Source of the DNA: Porites lobata
Lineage: Eukaryota > Cnidaria > Anthozoa > Scleractinia > Poritidae
DNA: 64,000 nucleotides
Direction: 5' to 3'
Assembly (NCBI GenBank): GCA_942486035.1
Contig: CALNXK010000098.1
Span: forward strand, 1,296,001 to 1,360,000
The position numbers and the translations under genes are program-made. Below, one piece after another: positions 24,201 through 36,200 of the stretch; the stretch's first letter is position 1, and every line of letters starts with the position of its first letter. A model generated the notes under the pieces. The model saw nothing but the letters and a program-made list of their open reading frames with translations, did no database searches and had not been told where the DNA came from.

Positions 24201-27200
24201 TGTCACCTCTATTAAGCGGCCATCAAGCGCTTGATACACTTAGTTTGGCTCTATTTCAAGCCGTTTGATGAAGGAAGAACGGAGATACAAGTTCATTAAA
24301 CTTCATCAATTTCAAACTTATGTAGAATTTTGTTGGTGTTAATCGTGGTGACAATTTGTCACTCTCACTCGATTTGTTTCTTTACAAAGGCATTTCTAAG
24401 GGATGAAAGCAACCTTGGACTTCACCAACTAACAAAACGAAATTCTGGTATCTTTAGGATGTACACTTTGCAAAGTTTTGACGGGCACACCGTCATTTTT
24501 AAAGGGGAATTAGCCCCCAACAGGCTACAAAACAGTCGGTTTAATTATCACAAAATTGGTTTTCAAGGTAAGCGCGCGTTTCTTCATCGCCTGTCTTGCT
24601 CGCCCTTTTTACCCTTGCTCCAGGCCCTTTTTTCGACTGCCTGCGTTCTTGACGAACGCAAAATTGGGGATTTTTTGCAGCCTAACCCCAAGGGATGCTC
24701 CTCTTTTTAGAACTTAGATTTTTAGACATAACACTTCTTCTCCACGTTCGTGACATGACAATCATTTCACCATTCATCGAACATCGAATTCAAAATTTGC
24801 CATTTTTCTTTATCACCTGAGCACAAAGTGCGCATTTGACATAACTGAATGATCTTGGAAGTATCAACAACACACGACATATGTGAACCCAGAAAATGCT
24901 CTTGCTCTCTGTAAACTGTCTGTAAGTGTCTCTAAAGTTCAAGGAATAGAGCGCCCTCGGCCTGGCGATTGCGACTTCACAACCTCGACTACAAACATCA
25001 TGACATTTATTACATTCTTTTCATTTACTAAGGAGCTTGAAATTAGCCATATTTTTTTACTACCTTAGCCTGCGGATGTCTCAGCCTTTTTCCTTTGTTA
25101 CCCGCGAGCAAAAAAGGGAAAAATATGAGATGCCTATAAAATCCCATTGGTAAATTAAGCTGCCAAATGAATTTGACCATGAAGTCTACTATAATATATA
25201 GATTTAGCCAGGGCTAAAAGCGAGGCTCCCATTAGTAAATTTATAATTTAAATTAAACAATAAACTTGTATTCGAATTCCACAATTCAGTTAACTTTCGA
25301 GCACATTTATGTGACTTTTGAGGGAAAGGCTACCTGATTTTAGAGAAAAATAATTTGCAAACAGCCCAAGAGTGAACCAAATCTTACATCGAGTTGATAG
25401 CCTCATATGTACACTCAAAAACTGGTAATCATCTTTTATCACATTTAAGAGCCGTAATGGCTATTGATCACCGTAGATCAATTAGGCTTAGAAAAAAAAT
25501 CAGGCCAACGTTTTGGCGTTCGACAAGTTTACTTTGCAAAATCTTGCCAACAAATCTGGGTGCGTGTAAACCAACCTTTTATACCATGGACAGAAAGCAG
25601 TATTTCACAATACAAATTGCTCTCATTCAATATTCATAAACTGTTAAAAAAGTTTTCCAAAATCACCTATACGACCATCCGGTTCTCACTTTTGTAGTGC
25701 GAGCTCTAGCGAGTGTTTGAATGAACATTAACAGAGTTACGCTCCAAGATAATAAAGAATTTATCATGTTTATTTTTTTTTTTTGATGGTTTAACGCGCG
25801 GCATTTTGAGAACTCCTGCAAGCGATGTTCACTGAACGACTGAAAACAATCGGCATAGCGATTAAAATTGCAAGAGAGACTACCAACAATCAATAAAAGA
25901 AATATAATTCGGTGAAACATAAACAGAGACAACAATTTTCATTCAGGAAGACAAGTATTAAAGTGTCCCTAAATATCCTGAGTCTTCAAGCTTCAAGCTT
26001 AAGTTTGCTGAAGTTTATGTTTTAAGCCAGCTTCCCGGTGTTTGTTTTTTTCAAAGACGAACTCGAGGCAAGAAAATCGCTCAAAGCTTTCTTTTCCGGC
26101 TAGAATTATAACTAAAGATTCTTTGGAACATTTTCTTTCTATTTGCGGTGAGAAACTGTCTAAAGGCTTTTTAAAGTTCTGTAAGATTATATCAAACCAG
26201 ATACTCGGTGAGATCGTTGTCTCAAAACTTACAAACGCGCATAAACTAAATTCCCGCATAAACTACGCTCCACTTCATTAAATTAGATACAAAAAACAAA
26301 CATGAAATACAATAATTTCTCTGGCTTACCATTCGAGATGCAGCTCCTGAAAGTTATCAGGTAAAGCCAGTATCGCTTCAGACTTTGCAATCCTCTTACG
26401 CATCAAGCAAGGTGAAAACGAAAACGATGCCATCCGAAATCGGATTTCCGACTTTGACAAGCGACGTTTTCTCAACCAAAAACCCAATAAACAAACTAGC
26501 CATGAGTAACAGAAGACTCCTGATAGCAGCTGAATTTCATTTTGTACATCCAGTGGAAAAAGACAGTTAAAAACATCACAAGTTGACACAAAACTCTGTC
26601 AGCTTCAGCTGTTAAAGTAAACAAGATTCAAGATGCTGCATAAATTTTGCGCATGAACTCACATGTCAAATTTTGACCAATCAGAGCATAAAAATTGGAC
26701 GTAGAGCGTGACCAACGCGTGACCATTGTGAGAAAAACAAAAGCAACTGTCTTCCTGCCTGTAACAGCTGGCTGAATTTTCACGTCCGAGGTCAGTTTGC
26801 AATCAAAATTTTAATTGTGCAGCACATAAACACAACATATGTCATATGAATTAAGAAAAAAAATTGAACTTGAGCCTGCGATCACTTGAAAACTAGTTTA
26901 CTTGTCAGCGGATAACTTCAAAAAATACTTGACCTCGACAGGTCGACACCTGAGCCCGCGATACGGTCAAGTGATACTGGTCAGCGGGTACTCTGTTTTG
27001 ACAGCTGTCAATTGATCAAAACATTGATGTCCAATATGTGTGCATTATCAGTTTTCCTGTGCTCCCAAACTAGTAAAAGTATGAGATTGAACGTTGTTCG
27101 CGATCTAGTAAAACAGTTAACTGGTCAGCGGACAGCTTCCAAATAAATCACGTCACCTCGATGAGTTGACACATGAGCAGGCGATATGGTCATGGGATAC

Positions 27201-30200
27201 TGGTCAGTGGCTATCCTGTTTGGACAGCTGTCAATTGACCATATTGTTAATGTCCTATATTAAAGATGTGGGCTTGCCAAGACACGCCTGAGACACCCCT
27301 CCCTTCCTTTTGATAGTCTCCCCTACCCCACCCATACAATCTGTAGACGCGTACGTACGTACGTACGCTCGGTCAATCACGTGACAACCAAACGAAAAGA
27401 GGTTGACCATATTCCATGGGTATGGGGCTCTGTCCCACGCGCGCTTCGCGCGCGGGAGCCCCGCTATTAGAGCTTTCAGTTCTTGCATGCTTGGGGGGTG
27501 TCAAAAAATTCTGTATGCTGTGAGGGGATCTTAAAAAGTTTTGCCCCTTTAAAAAATTTCCTCTGCCTCCCCCCCCCCCCCCCCCCCCTAACCAGTTTAC
27601 TTAATGCATGTAACCTTAATGAGCCAAATTTTTCTCAAATGACTTTGATCATTTGGTGACTAAAGTAAATAATGTTATAGGTATGGAAGTTATACAAGAA
27701 GGCTGGTAAATATACTGAAATTTTGAAAAATGGCAGTTTTGGGGTGTAATAATTGTGACATAAATTTGGCCAAACTCTAGCCCCAAGCTCCTCTCTGTCC
27801 AGTACCTTGAGGACAAAGTTACATGCATGAACTGAAAGCTCTGTTATAGTAGAGTCTATGGTCAAATTCATTTGGCAGCACAATTTACCAATGGTGTTTT
27901 ATTGCACTTTCAAAATGTCCCCCGGAAGGCTGGACTTTTGGTGCTCAAAGGGCAAAAAATAAGACCTCCCTGAAACTCCAAAACCATAAATTATGTCAGA
28001 GTGCCAAGTTTCAGCCAAATCGGTTGACTACAACTTTTGAACCCTGGAACACTTTCTCAGACAGTGACACTTAAAGGAGCTGTGTCACGAAATTCAGCCA
28101 AATTGGGAAATTACAAAGTGCCCGTTACATTAAGAGAAACATAAAAATAACCGCTTAAAACTTTAAAGGAAGGTTAAAATAACATAACAGAAACAACAGA
28201 TGCCACGGATGGGCAAAACTGAAGAAGATTAAAAATTAGGGTTGAAATTAGGGTTTTTGAAAACTGTTCAACCTAACAGTTTTTCAAAGTTGATCCCTGC
28301 TGCATGCAACCTCAAAAATAATACTCAGGAGACATATTTGTTTGCCTTGGATCTCTAATTTTGTCATTTACTTGTAATTTCTTTTGCTTACTTTAAATTA
28401 AATAGTGACTGAGGGAAAGCACTTGGCAAAATTAAACAAAACGAACTGGACTGCCATGACACAGCCCCTTTAAAGGGTTAACAGAAGTCAGTATTTACCT
28501 TCACAAGGAAAGGAATATCAGCCCAGAAAGAATAATTGGGTATTAACTCTGGCATGCTTTCTATTCCTCGTCCATAACGGTTTACAAGAATTCCAATGAT
28601 AAAATACATAAGAAGCAGGGGGAAAAATCTGTAAAGAAAACAAGCCTACATTAGTTTTCTGTCTGTTGAATGCCTTTCTTTCTTAAAAATGAAACATATA
28701 AAGGCTTTTAGTAATCACGGACAAGCAAAGCTAAGGTTTAAGTTCTAAAATTCTTGACCAAAATATCAATAAAAAGCCAATGGGTTACGCACTGGAATAA
28801 TGGACACATCTGCAAAAGGATTTCCTAAAGTCATTTACAGTGTGGTGAACACGACCAGAGCCATCCAAAATTCCGGCCAGTCTCAGCTTACGTTCACAAC
28901 AAGAGTCTTAATAATTTGGCAATTATGCTAAGGGATGACTTTTGGGAATTATATCACAATAAATACTTAAATGTGCATGCTCAACTAAGGTGTCCTTTTG
29001 GGAACAACAATCAGATCAACTAAAATGGCAAAGTGGATTGGGTTAAAAAGCTTGATCTCCGTAAAACTTGAGATACTGTATGTAGCCCAGGCCTGTTAAT
29101 TAGCCTTACATGATTAGTAGAATGCTGCCGGGACTCAGACCTCCACTGCTTGATCCTCCTGTTGCACAGCAATACTTTGAATGAAACATTCCACTCTGTA
29201 AAAGAAAAGTAAACATCAAGTCTGGCAAAATGATGATGGCATAGCTTAAAGAAAGACAAAAATAATGGTAATTAATTTCTGATAACCTAGTGATCCTTGA
29301 TCAAATAAGTTAGAAATAAATATTCCCTCAGCATGATGTAGAGCCATGCGGGTTACTATCGGAACTATGAGGATTTTCCCTTTTCCCTTCCCTTTTCAAC
29401 GCCTGCCAGGCAGGCTATCCCCAATTAACTATTGGTGCCAGTGGAGTAAGAATCATAATTTGCATTTTTATGTTGGACATTTTAAGGAGAGCAGTGGGCC
29501 AGGCCTAACATGTACATACATGTAGAAGTGAGGTGGAAAAGCATCAAAAGGGTTGGGGAGGAAAGGAAAAAAACAGGAGGGGATTGGAGGTTTTCTCCTC
29601 TTTTTTTCCCCTTTTGTACCAGCCATACAGGCTATTAGAAAAATGGTGCAAATAGACAAACTCAGCATTCTGGGTGATACCCTTCCAGATGAACATTGTT
29701 TTGGCAAATGTTGCATAAAATAGGATCACTACTTCTGTCAGTTATTAAGATCTTATGATTTTTGGTAAATTTTCCCAAGTGATCCCTGAATGCTGAGGTC
29801 TATGATGTTTGTAGCAATTTGGATATTTTGAATTAAACCTGTGTGATTCATCATGAGTCTTCTTTTTCCCACAGCTTTAAATTTTGTCCTAGAGGGACAG
29901 GAGTGCAACTCATTTGCAGAGTTTACGGTAACAGATGAAACACTGAAAATACTTACTAGGGTATCTAAAAGATAGTAATGCTGCGGCACATTCTGTTGAT
30001 ACTGGAATTTGTTAGGCAGTGAGACTTAAAGGAATCAAAAATGACATTGAATGCCCTATTTACATGTTGGAAATTACTAGAATAATTACTATCAGTCTAT
30101 AGAAAGAACTCGTGGGAACGTTGTTTAGAAAATGATCAAGTGGTTATCAACTCTGGTTTTCCCACAGTAAATTGTAGGAAATAATAGAAATTGACATTGA

Positions 30201-33200
30201 TTATCCAGATATTTATTATATACAGTGCACGATATTTTCTCTGGAAACACAATACTTTTCTTGCTGTTTGTTGCACTTTTTTAAGTAACAGTTATTTAGC
30301 TATATATTTATCGAACCCAGCACCTTCGACTCGACGCGACTACACCTAACCACTACACCACAGAGGCTGATTACGTAATTACTGGGAAAAGTGTTTCATT
30401 CTATTCCTTTTCTATGAAACTTCTGCCGGCAAGATGATCGCCAGCCGCGTTAACCGAGCTTAATTAACAGTGAAAAAACAATGTAAACGCATATTCCATG
30501 GCAATGAATGAATGAAAGAACATAATTATGCTTTTCAAAATGCCGATACACGTCCTGGTCTGCAAAGTAGGACACAAAACATATGTTTTGTTATCTCGAT
30601 TTCCGCTGTTATTTTGAAGCGAATGGTAAAATCACATCCATTTTCGGCTCATACAGTTTCTTAAGAATAGCATTATATGACATTTTCTCACTTTCACATC
30701 ACCTTCTAGCAAGCTGGAATTTGTATATCCCCCGTGTTGCGGAGTCGAAGAGCAAATGCTCATCTTCTCGTCAGGTTTAACACCTGGACGAGTCAAATGC
30801 TCTTGAATTGAAATCCACTCCCCAAGTTAAAACCATCGTCCTCATCTGAAAGACTCCTGCGTGTCTTAAAATTTGGTAAGACCTCTAACCGTGCTGTAGA
30901 ACTGAGCAGTGAACGATGCACTACTTCCCCGTGTTTTTATTTGAGTTGTTCGTGGCGCAATGCACTCTGGTTAAATGCAATGCATTGTGGTAAAAAGTGT
31001 GGTTAAATGCAATGCATTGTGGTAAAAAGTGATGAATTCGAGAATTCGTCGCCCCTTTATATATTTCCTTTAAATCCTGATTATGTTGCTGCTCGCTCCC
31101 TTCGGTCGCTCCGCAGCAATTACAAATACCTATGTAGGTTGGGGTGGTCTGATGCCAGAACAGAGTCATGATTATGGATGCCTGAGCTAAAACGTGGAAA
31201 CTGGTTAACAAAGGTACCACTAGAGAAGGTAGTGTGAGTGGGCCATACTTGTTTAATATTTTTCTTAATGATTTAGAAATTGGACACACTTCTGTTACTG
31301 TGACTCTACATTAGTCGCACCTGTCTGGTACAATCGTGACACATCACCACAGCACCTAGTAAATCAATTTTTAACATGGTCCAAAGATAACAGCATGTTG
31401 TGTAAATAATCCAAGTAAATGTAAGGAACTTATTTTTAGAAAGAAAAACAATAATAAGGAATGTGCACCCATTGGTGGTATCCCGTCATATAAGGATCTC
31501 TCCCTATTAGGAGTAACTTTTCAGGGTGATTCAAAATTTATGATGGTACCGAATTTAACTTCATATTCCCAGTCTCTAGAAAAACTTTTTTATCCAATAT
31601 GGATGGGTTTCTATAATTAATGCATTATATTTGGCACATGTAAAATGCGACTTCTAAATCAAATGTTGAACCTAAGTCTATTTCAGTCACTAATTCAACA
31701 AAGTCGTATTCAATTTGAAACTGTCAAATTTAGTTGATTCAGACAACCCATCTCAAAGCAGTTACCTCTCGAATTAAATCAGGCACGTGAAAACCGACAA
31801 TTGAGCTGAGTAATAATAACAGTGTCCAGTTATAATAAAAATAGCAGTTAAGATACGCTATGGTACATACCACATTTTTTATATCCCTGTAAACTTTGCT
31901 TTCAATTTACCACATTATGTTATACTAGCTATATGCACCAGACAGGTAAAAAAGAGAGTAAAAATGAGATGTAAAAAAAAAAAGAAAAAAAAAAGGTTAT
32001 GAAAAATTTGCTTCAAGGGAATTCTAACCCGGACCCTCAGAATCAGTTAGAACTAAAAGTTAACATCCCTATCCACTGGAAGACCTGGGTAAACGCTGAC
32101 AACTCAAGTTTAAAAGACGTATATATTCATTCTCTATGGTGACTGACGGTTTTCAAGGATGACTTTTTTGTTTTTTGTTTTAAATTTCTGTGTAGAATTA
32201 AATCTTTAACTGGTCGAAGCAAGACGTAAAGCTCACAATAAACTCATTAATACTCTTTCAGGCTTGTTGCACGCCGGGGAACATTTAAGAAATTTATGAA
32301 CTATCGATTGCGTGGCTACTGACTGAACCGTATGACTCTCTCTGCTCATAAGGTGTCTTTTCATCGGTCAGAGAAAACATTAACACAATATTCTTCAGGG
32401 ATGGCACTAGGATTTTTTAATCTAGGTCCTCCGACCCACATGTCCGGTCAAATTGGGGTCCCCAAGCATTTTGGGTGGGTCCCAAAATCTTGGTGACCCT
32501 CCCCTAAGAAAAAAATTGAAATTGAAATTTTTGCATCCACTTGTGAACGCGTTCTTCTTTCCAGCTTTTGTGCAATCCTTATTACAAATCATCAATAAGT
32601 CATCGCCTGAGCCTCTTGTTTGTAGCCATCCAAACTGTTTCAGCCATTAATTTGTCTAAAAACTGATTATGTCTTCCTCCCTTTTCACGGTTCATTGCCA
32701 TATTACAGGTACATGTAAGTGGGCACTCGACCAGCACAATCGAGCAAACAACAAACAATCATGCTGAGAGCTCATTCAAGTTTCCTGGATGTGTAAATCG
32801 TCTCCAGTCCCCTTTGCATAGTTAAATCCAATATGGCAACCATAATGTAAATTTGCTTTGTTTGAAATTTTTTACATGTCATTCAAACAACAAAATCTAT
32901 TCAAGATTCAAAGTAAGTGGAGTGAGTTCTTCAAGTCAACATCTTGTGTCCTGGGGGACACATCAAAATTTTGATGATGCATTTTTTTCATTTTGTTTGC
33001 ATAAAAATGCATGATTTCTGCGTTAACACGATCTCTATTGTTCATCATTATTTCCATTGTTTTAGCTTAGGGGAGCAAACCATTTGGCTTTTAGGGTTAG
33101 AAGAGCTGCTACATGACTTCTCGCCCCGGAATGAAGAAAAAAATATGGCCGCCAAATACATCCTTTTTACTTTTTAAAGTTCTCCTCTATTAACAAACGT

Positions 33201-36200
33201 TAAACATTATTTCGGCAAACAAACAAGAATGGATGTTTATGAGTCAAATGAGTCAATGAGTCATATGAGTCACGAGTCAATGAGTCAGATCTGAAAAAAT
33301 AAAAGTTTCAGCAGAAACAATCAAATTAAGCATTACTTTTACTTATTTTGTCTGGTTGCTTTGTTGCTGCCTGCACAAGGCCTATTTCTGACATGAAATC
33401 TTGACCTGGGCCAGGTTGTTCAAAGCAGGGTTAAGATAAGCCAGGGTTAGTGAAAAATTGCAATTCAGATATGAAAGCTTAAAAAGCAAATTCAGTTTTA
33501 TTCTTTTTGCCCACAATTCGATGATTTGATACTCTAGAAAGAATCGAGAAAATTATCCGATAAATGCTTTTGAACAAAAGAAAAAGAAACCCAGGTTAAA
33601 ATTTAACCCTCAGTTAGTACTAATCGGCCTTCAAACAACTGGGCCCTGGGCTGTTTGTTAGCAGTATCCCAGGCCCTGCTGCTTACTACGTGCATTCCCC
33701 AAAGAATAGCCTTCCCATCAGACACCCTTTTGAACCATTTAAACCATCAGACAATCTATACTACTAGAGATTCCATACCCGAACTGAAGTGCTGCCCCAA
33801 CATTGTTCATATCCGTTGATGAACGAGTTTTAAACATGTGAACTAATGTAAATATAAACACGGACATAATGCAAACAATAAATGCCCAAAGATTTTAATC
33901 AATCAATAAGCATTGAAAGCTATTTAAAATATTACAATAGGTATACAGCAATACCTCTGTCAATAATAATTAATCGTACACTGTATGGGTGTTTCTAATA
34001 ATATAAAAAAATTACTGTGTACAAATGTTTGACTCGCATTTGGTCCAGTCAGCATAAAACATGGACTGCGGACTGCGGACTGCGGACCACGGACTGCGGA
34101 TAAAACACAGACTTAGTATAAAATGAGGACTGGAAACTATGGACTGAGCACAAAACACAGACTTATGAAAACAGCTTTAGAAAGGAAAAACTGAGAGAAA
34201 CGGATAGCGGACTGCAGTAGCATAAAACAGTAGTCCCAGCTTCTTGCCACACACAGACATTCCTTTGGCTGGTTATACGCAGTCTGTTCTCCCCAATGTC
34301 AGCTTGGAGAAGGAATTAAAGCATTCTGCACAGGCAGAGAGGGTCTGATGCCACTACTCAAGCCAACTGAAAATGAAACTCTGAATTTTATAAAAAGAGG
34401 TGTGAAATTGAGAAGCACCAAATAGAAAAAAAATAGTATTGGTGTTAGTGGGTAAAATTATTACAGATGCCACAATTCTATTTCAAAGCCTTGGGGATAC
34501 AACAATATAAAGAACCTGGATGGGAAGGTCAATATAGCCACATAGGGCCAGTTTCACGATGCAAGACAGCTGTATTTAGGGGGGAGGGGTTACTCACCTA
34601 TATGTGAATAATAACCAAAATATATCATCCAAAGTTATATTCTAAGCAATGATGACATGATTTACACCTATGCAAACATATGTACATTGCATTTGTGACC
34701 TGTGTCATAGACACTACAGACTTAAACCAGGTGTAAAAATGGGTGCAGAAAATAGCATTTTGGTCAGGCTCAGGATTTGGAGAACCGGGCGGCAATTTCT
34801 AGAGAAGTTATCACTTAAACTAATGTGCTATTTAGTAATCTTCTGATCTTATTTTACCTTACCTAGAACCAATGAGCACAGTTTTTAGCAACGTAGTCCG
34901 CAGTCCGCATTTTATACCTAGTCCGTGTTTTATACCAAGTCCGCAGTCTGCAAGTCCATCTTTTATACTGACTGGCTTCATACCCCTCCTTGGGCAAATT
35001 ACAATTCAGTTTGTTAACCTCATAGCACCATTCACCTTTTGATGCAAGTAAAACCGATTGGAAAAAGTGGTGAACTACATTGGGAAGATTATCTAAGTAC
35101 TGAAAACAGCTCTGCAATTGATTGTTGGAACGGATTCTTTAAAACATAAATTGGCTGTCCTGGATCGTCTTCAGTGTGTTCATGATCCACAGCGATCCAC
35201 AGCATGAAAGAACATTATATTCTCCTCGATTCCTCGATAAAACTTAATGAATACAGGGTGTTTCAAAAGTTCGTTCCGATTTTTTCTTCACTTAAATTTC
35301 ACTGATTATTAAAGATAACTTTGGTAAACCTAAGCTGTTATTCACTATTCATTTAACATTGACTAACTGAAATATTAGCAGCCAGAATGCCTTCCTTTAT
35401 GATTTCTGACATTTTCTAAGCGGTGAGGTATAGAATGTACGAGCTCCCATAGCGTGTGTAAATTCACAATTTTCCAGGTGAAGTGTGGTCGCTGTCTAAT
35501 AGCTAGTCCAGTGTTTTGGGGGCTGGATCTTTGTATGAATGTCTCATCAACGATAATCCACATGGTTACCAGAGAGTTCGCATCATGTGAATGCCGGTCG
35601 TCCTTTGGTATAAAGTTTGCAAATTCTTCTGATGCCATGGCGGCATTTCTCTTCAAGGCTTTTCAACCTTTGTTGGTCACGTATCTCCATACCGTTGTGT
35701 TCAAAACTTTGACATTGTGAAGTTGAAGTTTTCTTTTTACCTTGCAGTCTTGTTGAATTATTACACATATACTTACAGCTTTTTCGATTTTTTCACACAG
35801 TTTGTAAAAAAAACCGGCCATCTACTCCTTGGTTTGTCTTGTAAGGTCTTTACTTTTGACCACTTGTTCTCTCATCGTTCAGACTTCTTCAACAATTTTA
35901 CAATTTCTTTGATTAAATGGACAGAGTACCTAAAAAATAGATGCCTGAGCTCTAGCACAAACAGTGCACGCCTTCATTTTCGTGAAAGAGTAGAGAAAAC
36001 AAAAGAAAACGCCACAAAAACGAAAATAGAAAACCTACAAAATGGGCACAAAAAATATGGCGGGAAAAAATTCGCGTACGTGCACATTTGCGGAAAAAAT
36101 TTAAAAAATACCATAATTTCTTCAAATTTTAGTTTGAAATTGCTTTGAACGGTTATTTAAACAACTGTCCTACCTGAATCAGTTTACATTTGCCTCAGGA

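Noticed and set aside
26326..26589. Minus-strand ORF with a membrane-like stretch (FCYSWLVCLLGFWLRKRR) and a good donor, followed by a second open stretch at 25999-26190.
   Set aside because: The only good acceptor downstream is in the wrong phase and opens on a stop. There is no ATG and no recognisable family. It was not called as a gene.
30921..31289. 122-codon minus-strand ORF.
   Set aside because: It spans a tandem 32-bp repeat and runs antisense to reverse-transcriptase remnants, so it is a chance frame.
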